Source: Bondarzewia mesenterica (lineage: Eukaryota; Basidiomycota; Agaricomycetes; Russulales; Bondarzewiaceae). From it: 64,000 nucleotides of DNA. The stretch spans positions 1-64,000 of the forward strand of contig SGPL01000070.1 in assembly GCA_004802705.1 (NCBI GenBank), in the 5' to 3' direction. Below the pieces are notes generated by a model. That model ran no database searches, was not told the origin of the DNA, and saw nothing but the letters and a program-made list of their open reading frames with translations. The position numbers and the translations under genes are program-made. Positions 1-15,256 of the stretch are shown piece after piece; positions within the stretch are counted from its first letter, which is position 1; each line of letters opens with the position of its first letter.

Positions 1-2
1 CC

Positions 3-3657
<3,655 letters not shown>

Positions 3658-6600
3658 GCGCGTTTTGGTTCCAGTTGCTGAGACCGGCTGCTTGTAGTTT
3701 ACATGGATACGTTTTTCTTGGGATTCGTTCGTTTTTCAACACATTTTCGTATGCACACTCCTCCACTCTCTAGACACCGTCGTCACTTTGACGCTGTACT
3801 ATAGTTGCCCCACTTGTTTCTCCCTGTTTTCTTTGTTCCCATGTTCGAACGCGACAAACGTTCGTTCGCGCTTGACTGCCGCTTTCGCGTTGTACTTCTA
3901 TATGAATCTTGGACTTTCGACGCTTGTACACGATTGCAGAAATCAATCAATATAGTTGACGGTTGTCACTATCATTAGCGAGCATAGACATCTCAAAATT
4001 CAGGCCCGAAAATTCGATGCCCATAGCAAGTTTGTCCTTATACACATAGGAAGTCAATCTACCTTGTTCGGAGAATCAGATGATGATGATGATGATGATC
4101 TTTGGTTTTCCATGCTACTCTACTATCGCTAAGATGCACGTCGATGGTAGGGCACTCTGCGTGGTGTGACGGAAAGGTGTCAATTATTCCGGCCGAGGCG
4201 GGGAATCCGGCATATGTGGTTGTAGTTCCGAGCAGCTGGGGAGCTGGAGCACCAGAAGCAATGATGATATGAGACGAGCGATGAGTTCAAGGGATGGACC
4301 CGCGACGGTGCATTGCCTGTCGTAGGGTTGGGAGGGTAATTCCGCAAAAATCTGATGGAAGTATGTCAATAAGAATCGATAGTGATACACAAGAAAGTTT
4401 GGTCGTTCCACAGTAAAAGAAAAATCACGGACGGCGGCCTACTCGTGGACTATCATTTGAGGATAGGCAGGCTTGATAACCGTGAGAACGCCGTGCATAG
4501 AACCCGGTCTGCATTGAATGAAATGCAATTGAGAAGAGGAGATCAGGATGGGTCCAGACATGCAGATGTAACCGAAAGAAAGAACTACATGTACTACAGC
4601 CTGAAGTACTGGGGAGTCAGCTCTGGCTGTCGGGTTTCTCGAGGCCCGGGAGAAGGGGTCGGTACCCGTCGTCGTCACAATTGAATCTTGGTCAACAGGT
4701 CGGGGAGATCTCGGGGCTTCTTCAAGGATGCTCTCCTGCATAGAACCATTCGAAGGTGCTGTACACATTCGAACAGCAAAGCACGTCGACGACATTGTCT
4801 CCGTGAACATGCGGCAGAATTCGAGAATTGGTCGTATCGCTGAGATACCAGCTGATAACAGGGCCAGTAGATGGGCCGAGAGCGTCAGACATCTGAGACA
4901 CGGTGACTCGCGAGATTGATTCTGCTCAATGGAAGGCCAATATTCCTGGATATTTCCTAGGAGGTGAGAACGTCGCCGGCGGGCCTTCTACAACTTGGAG
5001 AAAGAGCATCGGAGGACTCCGTTACTGCATGTTCCCCGAGTTTTTCTCACTTTGAAAGTTCAGCACTCCCACGGGAACTCAGAGGCAGTACATTGACAAT
5101 GACTGAATGATGGTAATGCTCTCTGACACGTATTACNCGTATGGGGAGTATGGCTGCTGGCACGTTCGACGGTAAAGCTTCAAAACTAGTACGTTATGCG
5201 CATTGTAATCGGACTCTGAAATCGAACGCGCAGTGCTATCTGCTGCTATCCCTTCAAAGTTTCCAGCTTGCTTTACTGTCCAGCATATACAGCTCACTGC
5301 TGCAACTTGATAACGACACGCTCATAGACGCCTATGCTATCTGATGAATTTTTTTGATTATCTATCACCTGACAGAGTGAGGACGCCCATGGACGCCCTG
5401 GCNGTGGACGTGATTGCCCGCCTGACCCGAGTGGGCACGGTTTGCACCATGGCCGGCACCTATGCGCTGTTCGACATACATGTCGTTCTGTGAATTTCTT
5501 GAGACCGTTAGCTTCGTGGCCGGATCTATATATACAAAACGTCGAAGGTCCATATCCTACGGTGTATCTCTGCTCGTCTCCCATTCTGGTAATCGTTTCG
5601 GGCACGTCTACTTGGTACGTCGTTGACAAGGCACTGGCCACGGCAGCTGAGCTCCAGCTGGGTGTAACCTCGGCANTGACATTCTATCACATTGGGACAN
5701 TGTTTTAGATCCACCGGCGCTCGCGTTCAATCTGATTTCGATGNAATTCGAAANGTGAGGNGACACCTCANCCGCNTCTGGAGGCTGTCTTAATGCTATC
5801 TGACTATCGTTGACNNNNTTGANCCAANTGANNANTNACNANTNANNNTNNNGTCTNTNNNTTTAAACGGCAGAGCTCTTGCTATAATACACGGTAAGAA
5901 CGGATCTCAGTNCTGCAGNCACCGACGTGTTCGCTCCATCAGCNAGGATGTAATGTCNCCGTCCTACCGGTACGTGATTGTAAAAGGAGATACCTCGCAC
6001 TTTACAGCATCTCTCCGGTACCGCATAAATATGNGTGCGAGGGACNACGCGAAATNTCCATGCGAGCTCCAACGGGAGAAGGTNGCTGTGACCTTGGCCC
6101 ATGACCCCTGCTTCGGCTATCTGCAACTTTCATTCCAGACCAGCCTGAATCGCAAGNACCACATACCGATGCTTAGCTGTTTATTCCAGTCATGCTTCCA
6201 AGGTTTTCCAAGGCCGATCTACGTGCACCAACGATGACCGGCTCTCACATCATGTTTCACTCGGCCCGCANTCAGACTGGACTTTATATGAACGGGCAGG
6301 TGTGTTGAGGGACTGATGCAAAGTACCCAAGGGCTGNATCCTATCCACCCGATAGTTTTCCGAGTCATCGATACACCATGGTGAGCAGTTGCCTCGCCCT
6401 TTGTCCATTTGGTAGGATCGATCGTTGTCAGATGGCTGCTCGTCAGGACGCTATCACGCTTTGTGACAAGCCCGTCTCCCGACGGCCCTTCAAGGCTGCT
6501 GCCTTACGCTTGACGTTGANTTCTTTNCCCAAGGGCGTGAGTTCTTGCAACNANTACATCTGCGACGCCTCGACTGATCATCTGTCTACTAGTACAAACT

Positions 6601-7455
6601 ACGCAAGCAGAATTGGGAATCAAGCACCCTGCTGGTTCCCTCTCCTGCCTCTGATTCAGAGTGCAGCACATTTGTATGTGACNGCCTCGTAANGCTNCTT
6701 CGCCACTTCTNATTCACTTCACTTTCAAACAGATNGACATCGTCATCGAAGACGCCCCGCCCGTATCCCCCGTGGGGGATGCTGAGGACAACGAATCTGC
6801 AGTAGGCCTTTATATCCCGCCTCTTATNAGTCCATCTCACTCGGAGTTATNAGGTGGGTGACTATCGGCTCGACGAGGAGAATTGCGCGTGGATGCTGGC
6901 CCCAACGTCCTCGCGCGGAAAAACCTCNACCCAGCGATTGAGTCAATCTCCCCCAGTCCTGCCTCAATCGATCCATTCCATTATCTCGATGGAAGTGAGT
7001 GTTATTATATGTCAAGTTATCTCGAAGGACCTCGCGACTGAAACAATACCGTGTTTTNACCATTCTCAGAGCCGTGAGATGCTGGCCCCGGAGAATATGG
7101 CCTGGGGATCCCCCGCGGTGGAGTCGCTGACAGTGAAATTCCGTTGGCCAAAACGGTTCTTTGTCCGCACGCAGAAGGCAACTTGTGAGAACAATGCCGA
7201 GGTAAGTAAGAGGAGTATACCCTTATACTCAATGACATGCTAATTAGAGTGAAGTTCCTTGACCCGGAGAACTGTGCTTGGATGTAGCAGAGGCGCCGCT
7301 CATTCGTTACTNAAAAGTGGAAAAGTCTGGTTTCTCTTGAGCGTATATGCACCCGGGAATATCCAAGACTGTATTTAAACTTTTATCTGGTTGTCAGTAG
7401 TANGATANCAAATTGGTGGGNTGTGTAGNAATGTATATACAAAAATCGTATATCC
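3658..7455. other. 3.8 kb stretch without a supportable gene, many N bases
   Basis: The first part is the 3' flank of the NBR1-like gene. From about 5,130 to 7,680 single N bases are scattered and cluster at 5,815-5,860, so reading frames cannot be trusted. Open frames up to about 130 codons exist on both strands, but none shows a recognisable domain, consistent splice sites or coding bias. A (GAT)n microsatellite lies at about 4,080-4,100. Related short segments around 6,870, 7,080 and 7,265 (see findings) hint at a decayed or mis-assembled gene. Poorly assembled repeat or relic DNA is the likeliest reading. Confidence 0.5.
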
Positions 7456-8652
7456 TNACCCGTACTTCTCCTTTGCCATTTGCATAAACATATCCATGGT
7501 CGCTTTATCCTTCTCTCGAATGGCCGTACCTCGCTCTCTAGCCTCCAACATTTTCTCATCCCTTGGCTGGCCCCGCTTCTCCTCAAATCGCTTCCTCGCG
7601 GCATCTCTCCGGGCAATCCTATAAAGTACCATCCGAATTGCCGCCATCGAATATCATCCATAGGTCACCAGAGAAGNGCAGTCAGCACAGCGTATAGTTT
7701 CATCAAGTCCAATCAATAAGAAAACCCACCGCTCCTTGAAGCTATCCCCTCCGCCCATGAGCGTCCCNTCATCCGCCTCCAANCCCTCATCCCCTCTCTC
7801 CCNAAATGAACGGTCGCCCTCTCTCCGTTCGCGCTTNTTCTCCAGCATCCGTTCCCTCCCTACCTCGCGCGGACCGACCATGTCTTCTACANGCTCCTTC
7901 GCCTCCATGCGGTCCCGCTTCCGCTTATACTCCCTCTCCGCCACGTGCAGCTCGTCTGCCGACTCGCGTGCAAGGACGAGGTCCGCCTGCGATGGCAGCG
8001 TCGGGCCCAGCACGCGTCCGCCACCATGGCTGGGTCCCGTATCAACACTAGAGGATAGGCGCACGCCGTACGTTGCGGCTCCTACTTCTGCGCGGGCTGC
8101 CTCGAGTGCTGCGGATTCTGCTTTTGAGCGACTCGAGGCGAATGACCATTTATATTTCGTCTGAGAGCTCGCTGATAACGTGGATGGGTCTACGCCCGAG
8201 TACAGCGTTTCTGTGCAACCCGCAAGTAAGAATATATTGGGAGAAGGCGGCACGGATGGACGCACTATCAAGCTTGCCCCGGTTCCATTCCTAAGTGGGT
8301 TGATGTCATGTCACACGGCAAGAGTGGGATTGGTGGGACGGGTTGCTTACCTTCACAAACTTGCGGAAGTACCTGCTTCGCGCCTCAGCAACAACAGACG
8401 GAGTAGCAGACGCGACTCACTTTCTGGCCCTTTCCCCAGACAACTCATCAAAATACTGGTATGATGCTCAGGAAATGGGAAGTGCTAGGAGAGGTTGGAA
8501 CCGACCTTGCGTTTCTCGTCCTTCAGCCATACGCGGAACTCGGGGCTCTTAAGGAAGTAGTCAGACTCAGAAATGGGCTCTGCACCACCCGGAAGTTCGT
8601 TTCCCTGAATTGATTCAGAGCGATCACGAGAACGAGAGCGCCTTGAACGCAT
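7456..8652 (-). CDS. Conserved nuclear-type protein resembling plant SCI1 (style cell-cycle inhibitor 1)
   Basis: Six exons: 8652-8506, 8455-8421, 8372-8351, 8290-8266, 8210-7730 and 7618-7456 give about 290 residues; every junction keeps phase. The N-terminus is Arg/Ser rich, then SDYFLKSPEFRVWLKDEKRK, YFDELSGERARKYFRKFVKE and WNRGKLDKTLYSG follow. This block (YF..s.EF..WL.eEK..yF.eLs...AR.yF..Fv..WN.gkL) is what I recall from plant SCI1 and uncharacterised eukaryotic homologues. A GPTLPS motif lies mid-protein and the C-terminal half is highly charged, probably helical. The end at 7456 depends on a codon written TNA; with A or G it is a stop, otherwise GTNAGG could be another donor. Several N bases affect the middle. 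Molecular role unknown. The 3-exon N-terminal core (12-35 nt exons) would be missed by simple ORF calling. Confidence 0.7.
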
Positions 8653-8953
8653 AGTAACAAGAGGTAAGGCTGGTGCAAGGCTGGTGAGAACAGCTCGACG
8701 TAGAAATGAATGTACATGTAAGCATCAATTAGTCAGCCAGCAACTGAACTTGAGAACCTTTCTTCAGTCGTCCTGCGCATGATGCGCACCGCAAACGAAG
8801 TCAAATTCAAAAAAACCACATTTTTTCTTTCAAGTGCTCTCCAGATGTTGATTCAATATTTCAATAGTTGTTATTTTTTCTATTTTTTAATCAAATTTCT
8901 CTATATCTAATGTAGTAATTAATGTGAAAAACAAGAGATCAGACGCCGAACAT
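8653..8953. other. Intergenic, AT-rich
   Basis: Holds the upstream region of the SCI1-like gene and the 3' flank of the kinase gene. The part from about 8,810 to 8,930 is strongly AT-rich with T and A runs. No coding signal seen. Confidence 0.5.
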
Positions 8954-10297
8954 CTACACGATGATGGCGGGAAGATCATTCCTCAGAGATTCGGTCGGCG
9001 ATGCTACCGACGATTGTCTGCCGAAGTAATCAAACTTGACAACATCGACAGCATACACCTCAGAATCTGGCGTGTCAATCTCAGAGCTCTCGAAGCCTGA
9101 CGACGACGACGACGACGACGACGACCGGGACAATGCTGGGAGTAATATCGAATCCGAGTCCTCCTCATCATTTCCAGAGAATGACGCTGGGAGATAAGGG
9201 TTATGATAACAGAAAACAGGATAGCGCTTCTCAGACAAGGGACCATAATGATGGATATAGGAGGCATTATAGCGACGGCTTTCACAGTCAAATTCGTTGT
9301 CGCACCGAGGGCTCTCAAAAATGTAGAGCTCCTCAGGGTCGACTGGCGACGACGGTATGCTGGTGGGTAGGGCATCATTGTCAGTGCCAGCAATCCCGTC
9401 GAGCCCGATAGGGGCTGCGCACACGATCTCATCACCGTACAACTTGACCCACCGTCTGATGGAAGCGCTGCCAGCAGCGACTTCATCGGCGGTCATGAAG
9501 AATGTCCCGATCTCCTCCACCTCGCGGCGCAAAACCGCAAGTGAGATGCGGGAGAGGGGGTTCAGCGCGAGGATCAGACGAAGCAAGTCATTCGCCTCGC
9601 GCGAGAGCGGGAACTTCTCGCAGAAGAACTCGGGCTCGTGGATGAAATCGACGAATTCGTCGTCCTCTGTCGACGCAGAACCCCAGGGGTTGCATCCCGT
9701 GAGCATGTTGCAAAGCACGATGCCTAACGACCAGATATCGCTGTGTCTGGTAGAGTACTCCCCGAAGCGGAATGCCTGCCCAAGGCACTCGGGGCTCATG
9801 GTACTGGGCTCACCGGACCCGAAATCGTCACTGACGACATCAGTGGTGGCCAGCTCGAAGTTCGCGAACGAGAGCTTCGAACCATCCTCAGTGCAAAGGA
9901 TGTTCGCGGGATGCACATCCCGCAGGAATAGCCCTTACGATGGCCAGCATCGAGGGCATCGATGAGTGTGGTAAAGGCCTGCTTCACCAACTCATCGTTG
10001 CGATAATAAAATGCCTTGTCCAGAAGGACGTTAATGAGGGTAGTGGTGTTGACCATTGTGAATAATGAGTGTGATGCGCGGTCAACGCGGTAGTTGTGAT
10101 GAAGGGGTATATGATGAGATAATGAGTGTAAGTGGGTAGGCGAAGATGGAGCTCATCCTCGCTGGCTGCGGAAATATATACCTGCTGGGTGAGGTCTTGC
10201 GCACGAAGGCGGATGCGTCGAAAGCGTTGGAAGCGGCTGGGTCGAGGGATTGGTGGGCTGGGCATAGCTGGGATTGCCAAATTAGGCAAGAGTCCAT
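8954..10297 (-). CDS. Ran1/Pat1-type protein kinase, reading frame broken by -1 shifts
   Basis: The main frame (9916-8954) holds the kinase C-lobe: HPANILC after the catalytic loop, NFE in place of DFG, MSPECLG as activation-segment end, SDIWSLGIVLCNMLTGCNPW, then a regulatory tail with nine serines. Upstream frames continue the same fold: YYRNDELVKQAF...DALDAGHR (10056 onward), HLHSLSHHIPLHH, and AASEDELHL further out. The pieces join if one base is added at each of three G/C runs: 9932-9934, near 10134-10136 and near 10190-10193. The first correction restores the loop GLFLRDVHPANILC, an LRD with the catalytic Asp. The Gly-rich loop is not visible, so the N-terminus is incomplete or divergent. 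The DFG-to-NFE change would remove the Mg-binding Asp, so this may be a pseudokinase even if intact. Basidiomycetes carry many such Ran1-like copies. Pseudogene is the alternative to sequencing error. Confidence 0.6.
9099..9125. repeat. (CGA)n trinucleotide repeat inside the kinase tail
   Basis: Nine near-perfect CGA units on the plus strand encode the poly-serine run of the kinase tail on the minus strand. Likely length-polymorphic. Confidence 0.85.
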
Positions 10298-11086
10298 CTG
10301 AAACCAAGCCTCCGAGGCTCAGAATAATAGACGAGCGTTGAGATGGGTCTAGGTAGCAAGCGAGAATGGACGAGAAGAGACCTGACCAAGGGGCAAATAG
10401 TCTGATCAGTGTTCATATCACGCCTTCAGGAGCAACGCGCACTCTGAGGATGGGCGCAGTATAATGACACTGAATTGTGCTTCCATGGCGCCTGGCGTAC
10501 GGGGAGAAGGACACATACAAGGTACTTGATCAATGAAAGCTCATCACGGTATGCGACCGCGGTGATGGATTGTTGTCCGCAATAAAGATACGGAGCATTT
10601 GTGTCGCGCCCCTATATACATACGCAGGTCAGAAATAGAAGGCAAACGAAAAAGTATAACATACCTCAATATCTTCGTGATAGTGTCTGAGAAAATCTGC
10701 TGCGGGAAGTCTGATGCGGGAAGTCTGAGCGGAATGACACAGACCTTTCGGAAAATTTGCTTATGGCTGATTGAGTGATGGAGAATAAGAGAATAATGGC
10801 GACGAGATTAAAAACACCTTCGGCTTGAGCGCTTCAAAGTCGCCACCACCCAAAGGATATGGGAGCAGATGACCGTCACTGAACGTTAACTCACTGCGCG
10901 ATATGCGCGTCGCCAATGGATTTGTGTTTCGGAGGCAAGTCCGCTCAAGTGCATTCGTAACATTTCATGCTCTGCTTAATCATTGCATGGACTCATAGCG
11001 GGAATAAAAGTAAAACATGAGTAAAAACCTAACAGAAATGCACAGCGATCCAACACAAGCACCAGTCGCAGTCGCCCAGCGCCATT
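10298..11086. other. Intergenic, no gene seen
   Basis: Upstream region of the kinase and 3' flank of the eL21 gene. Contains a perfect 14-bp tandem duplication (tgcgggaagtctga) at 10701-10728. No coding frame with splice support. Confidence 0.5.
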
Positions 11087-11759
11087 TTAAATGGTGGTCT
11101 CGTAGGGAATGGGTACGATCGTCTGGGGCGCGTTGTCGACGACGGAGACGGTGCGGGCTCGCGAGGGAGAACGGGGAAACGCTTGAGTGTAACGCGCTCT
11201 AGGAACCCAACCAATGCACATCAGCATGTGAGCAAGCGAAAGGGACGTAGAGCGCAAAAGCTGATGAACAAATACACACCGCCCTTTGCCTTCGCCTCGG
11301 CGTGCAACTCGGTGTTCCGCTTTACCCTGTCCAAGAATTCCTGCCGGCACTTCGAGTGTTTGATGTGCTCAACACGGATGTTCACACGCTTCTCAAGGTA
11401 GCGGTTGCCGACGACCTTGTAGACGATGACGCCGACAGCGTGTGGGGTGACGTTGTATACAATACCAGTCCGGCTGCACACCATGCCATTAAGGTCAATC
11501 ACAGCTGAGGTATAGAAAACGTACCCGTGATAGTATTTGTGGGGCATACCCTTTTGTTGTGCGGCGTTGGCCTTAATGTCGACGATGTCACCGACGTGAT
11601 AAGGGATCAAGTAGGTCGAGAGTTTAATGAGACCATGGTCTGTAGGCCATAGTTAACTCTTCCTGTTCTTTCTTTCATCTTAACGGATCACAACAAACCC
11701 TTGAACCCCCGCGTGAACATGTGGCGCGTGCGCGCGCGGTAACCGAATGAGTGAGGCAT
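11087..11759 (-). CDS. RPL21: 60S ribosomal protein eL21 (frameshift in last exon)
   Basis: Exons 11759-11699, 11639-11525, 11473-11280 and 11198-11087. The protein runs [73 protein letters not shown] and ends [14 protein letters not shown], which is diagnostic for eL21. The last exon changes frame inside LPRE(P)RTVSVVDN, at the G run 11155-11157. Adding one base there gives exactly 160 residues, the normal eL21 length, so the break is almost certainly a sequence error in an essential gene. eL21 is a structural protein of the large ribosomal subunit. It is read divergently from uS4 across 267 bp, a typical shared ribosomal-protein promoter. Confidence 0.93.
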
Positions 11760-12026
11760 CTTGAGGTCTGTTGCTGCGATATATTTGAGTGGTCGAAACG
11801 ACAAAGAGAGGGACTTACAGTTGTCGTCGTCGGGCTTGGTGTCGTCGGTGTCGGATACTTACTTGTGGAAAGTTAGTTATCGGCATTTTCCGGGTGGCTG
11901 TTTGGTACTTTACAGTTGTGGCGCGGCGTAAACCTTGTCTGGCCTTGTTGACGCGCCTTTGCCTCCCGCACACCGGTTTCTTCGTCAAGGCAAGCTAAGG
12001 CCCTCTCCCTCGTCTCCTCAAGAAAA
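11760..12026. promoter_or_regulatory. Bidirectional promoter of the eL21/uS4 ribosomal gene pair
   Basis: Only 267 bp separate the start codons of two divergently read ribosomal protein genes. No clear TATA box is seen. Pyrimidine-rich sequence (ccctctccctcgtctcctc) directly precedes the uS4 start. Co-regulation is inferred from layout. Confidence 0.6.
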
Positions 12027-12885
12027 ATGCCCAGGTAATATCCTCGCCGTCACTGTCATCGCTGTTGTGTGCTAATAATGGTACTCTAGGGCCCCAAGAA
12101 ACCACAGCAAGACGTGAGCTTCCTTCATTACTACCTCAAGATCCACTTCGTGTGGAGGGATAACACGATGCTGATTATAAGCCGTGCCCCATGTTCATAA
12201 CTTAAACAGTTACAAGGTCCCTCGTCGACCTTTCGAATCCGCTCGTCTCGATGCTGAGCTGAAGGTGCGTCTTATGAATGCCGCCAAACGTATTTCGATA
12301 ATTTTGAAATGGCCACGCAAACCAACAGCTCGCCGGCGAGTACGGCCTCCGCAACAAGCGCGAGATCTGGCGTATTGCCCTCATCCTCTCCAAAATTCGT
12401 CGTGCCGCACGTGAGCTTCTCAAGCTCGACGACAAGGACCCCAAGCGTCTCTTCGAGGGTAATGCTCTCATTCGCCGGCTCGTCCGTATCGGTGTGCTCG
12501 ATGAGTCGCGCATGCGTCTCGATTACGTGCTTGCCCTGAAGATTGAGGATTTCTTGGAGCGCCGTCTTCAGACCCAGGTCTTCAAGAGCGGTCTCGCTAA
12601 GAGTATTCACCATGCTCGTGTCCTCATCAGGCAGCGGCACATCCGGTGCGTATCTTGCTCACCACGTCCCGACTAGATCTTGACTTGACATCGGGACTGT
12701 GCAGTGTTGGCAAGCAGATTGTCAACGTCCCCTCATTCGTCGTTCGTCTCGACTCCCAAAAACACATTGACTTTGCGCTCACTTCACCATACGGTGGAGG
12801 CCGCCCTGGTCGTGTCAAGCGCAAGCGCGCCTTGGCTGCGGCCAAGAAGGAGGAGGGTGGTGAGGAGGAAGAGGAGGAGGATTAA
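12027..12885 (+). CDS. RPS9: 40S ribosomal protein uS4 (S9)
   Basis: Five exons: 12027-12034, 12090-12113, 12210-12264, 12329-12645 and 12705-12885; all junctions keep phase and give 194 residues, the usual length. The first exon is only 8 nt (ATG CCC AG) and the second 24 nt. Diagnostic segments are [52 protein letters not shown], and the S4 RNA-binding core [20 protein letters not shown] with [18 protein letters not shown]. The C-terminus is acidic ([11 protein letters not shown]). uS4 is a primary assembly protein of the small subunit body. Divergent partner of eL21. Confidence 0.97.
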
Positions 12886-13365
12886 GCACTTCGCCGAACC
12901 ATGTATTCTTCTCTCGGTCTATGTTGGCTGCTTTCATTCATCCTCATGTGTATGGCTGCATATGCAAATTCCATGTGCCCTCATCAGCCCCGCGCGGCAA
13001 TAGTATTATATTCCATATTAACAACAATATTTGTAGGACATAATCGGGCGAGGCTGCAAAACTACGAAGATACTGATATACGACAGCAAACCAAAGCAAG
13101 ATGAGCATGTACAACCCCCGAGGAGGTATCTGACTAGTACTCAATAGCGCGGTCGCTTTGAATACTCAGGCCTGTGGACTATGGTGTTCAGATGGCCCAC
13201 AGTATCTTGAAGAATGGTAAGCGTACCTTGGTTTCGAGTACTGATTGGTTACTGGCAAGCGGTGAATACTACCCCCGTCGACTATTCGACGGACAGTTTT
13301 GCGGTAGTCAATCGTCTACAGCAATCCAGACATCAATTTCAATTATCAGAAATTATTCAAGAGAT
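12886..13365. other. Intergenic between convergent genes
   Basis: 480 bp between the ends of uS4 (+) and the TRF4-like gene (-), so it holds two 3' flanks. No domain or splice-supported ORF. Confidence 0.5.
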
Positions 13366-14898
13366 TTAAACGTGAAAGCCGCGATCGTGTACCTCTTGAG
13401 ATATCTTGAGGATAGTGCCGAGGGTATTATAGTTCGTGTGTTCTAGCGTGGCCGCTTGCAGGGCGGAATAAGACTCTTGGAAGAGCGTGCGGACTTGTTT
13501 GATCTTGCCCGTCGCTCTCGCGATATCATTCTCTGCATCCCATTGCGTAAGTTCAGCGCTGTGCTAAATATGTACTTTTCGCGCGAAGACGTGCGGGTGG
13601 GTAAGAACGGTGGGTGTCGACTGACCTGGGTTTATGAGACATTCGATACATAGGCGTTCGGGCGCTTTCTCGTCAACCCATCCTTTGGACTCTTTAGAAG
13701 GAATAGATGCATTGCGGACAGAGATGTACGATGTGGAGTAGGGAAAGTCAGAGCTGTAATATTTTAGGAAGTCCATGAGGAGGTGTCCCATAGCCTCGAA
13801 TTGGATTGGGTTCTCGAAGAACTCTTTCGGTCGGTCGGTCGGATTGCGCTGCATTTCGTTGATTAAGTCAGTCGACCAAGGCGGACGAGAGAAATGTAAA
13901 CACGACGAACTTGGAGAAAGTTGATGACCATGCATGTGACGGCGTAGCTGCTGAGACCCGACGTGGCTGCCGAGTGCAGATTGTGCTGTTGAAGGAGGCC
14001 CTTGAGAACGAGAATAAGAGGACGTAGAGCAGGCATTCGTTTCAAATAGTCATTGATGATGTCGATTGCCTTTGGACCATCCGCGCCGTTGATTGTGACA
14101 TCAACGTTCACGGATCCTACACATGACCACAGAAGTGAGGATGAGCAGACTGATGCCAACAAGGGGCGCACAGACCAGATTGCGGTGTAGAGACAAGGTC
14201 TAGGACGGGGACGCGCGCGCGGGCATTTACCTGGATGTCTGAGGCAATTCCATCATTTCGGAGTCTGCCCCTCAGCTGATATAACGCGCTCTTCTTGTCT
14301 TCCGCCGTAACAACATATTTTGTCTCGATGACCAGATCCACGTCTCTGCGAGCCAGCCTTTCAGTCAATAGGTACTTTGCTACGCGGACGTGTTCTACTC
14401 ACCCGTGCGGAAGAGATAGATTGGTGCATGCGCTCCCATATGTATGCACCTGCGCATCTCGGAAACGGCGCTTGACCACGCCCTCCACTCGCGCAGAGAC
14501 AACTTTCCTGACTTCGATCTCCTGGGGTGTGGGCAGAATATACCCCGCATATGCTACAATCTCGTCGTGAAGTCTACAAATGACGATTCGACGTTCGGCC
14601 GTCAGCCTGGCAAAACACAATAGACGATGAAAGAAAACCTTTGTTCTTTACTCTCGTATTCTGTCACACCAAGCAATGCAAGCCAAGGCGTGTGCAGCGC
14701 CTGCTTCTCCAGAGGAAGCGCCTCCTCCCCGTCAGCGCGTTTTCTCTTCTTCCCTCGACGGGGCCGGCTGCTGCGCTGGACGAATTCTCCAGCAGGCCCA
14801 ACCCTCTTTAGAAGAGATCCTTGACTACTTTTAAGCTCCTCTTTCGCGACAATTGCTTTGACGGGGGAGAGGCTGCGCCGGTGTTCCTTTGGTGCCAT
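13366..14898 (-). CDS. Non-canonical poly(A) polymerase, TRF4/Cid14 type
   Basis: Exons 14898-14639, 14573-14403, 14345-14176, 14116-13911, 13848-13626 and 13532-13366 give 398 residues. A basic N-terminus (GKKRKRADGEE) precedes LHDEIVAYAGYILPTPQE, then the polymerase beta-like nucleotidyltransferase core: GSACTNLSLPHGDVDLVI, with catalytic Asp pair in DVD (about 145-147), and the third acidic residue in VNVDVTING (about 205). The central and PAP-associated domain follows: LRPLILVLKGLLQQHNLHSA, GLSSYAVTCMVINFLQ, PIQFEAMGHLLMDFLKYY. In yeasts Trf4/5 and Cid14 add short tails to aberrant RNAs in the TRAMP complex and so feed the nuclear exosome; the relative Cid12 works with RNA-dependent RNA polymerase. 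Sequence fits Trf4/Cid14 better, but the two cannot be separated here. The protein is shorter than S. cerevisiae Trf4. Confidence 0.87.
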
Positions 14899-15256
14899 GT
14901 TGATCGTGTAAAAACGACCAATATTTATCTGTGTTAAGAATAAGTGAGAAGGACAACAACGCTTCATAAGGATGATCGAATTTGCCTTTCTTGTTGTTAA
15001 GCTGCGATGAATGTGCAGCCGCAGAGGGCAGGTAGAACAACGGAGAACAAGAACGAGAAGTCCACTTGGCCACACTGGCATACAAGCCGCAAGTAGCCTC
15101 AATACTCACGTAAAACGCGTGACGCTCCAAGGTTACCCCACACGGCAAGCAATTGAATATGACTTCGCTCCCCTATATAATCCAGCCCTTTGCGCCCTCC
15201 TTCTGCTAACCTGAACCACCATCTCAAGCTTCAACTGTCCAACAACCAGATACATC
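14899..15256. promoter_or_regulatory. Divergent promoter region with TATA box for the downstream small gene
   Basis: 358 bp between the TRF4-like gene (-) and the His/Glu-rich gene (+). A TATATAA at 15174-15180 lies 77 bp before the start codon of the latter and fits a strong core promoter. Nothing comparable is seen toward the TRF4-like gene. Confidence 0.55.

Noticed and set aside
4184..5344. Several ORFs of 60-123 codons on both strands
   Set aside because: Overlapping frames of similar length, no recognisable motif.
9880..9950. GTAAGG at the frame break of the kinase read as an intron donor
   Set aside because: An intron from there would remove the catalytic loop, which is present and well conserved in the next frame; a missing base in the C run explains the data better.
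11087..11198. eL21 as a pseudogene
   Set aside because: Introns, splice sites and all other exons are intact, and a single added base restores the exact family length.
13366..14898. Assignment of the nucleotidyltransferase as the Cid12 orthologue
   Set aside because: The visible motifs fit Trf4/Cid14 at least as well; only a phylogeny could decide.
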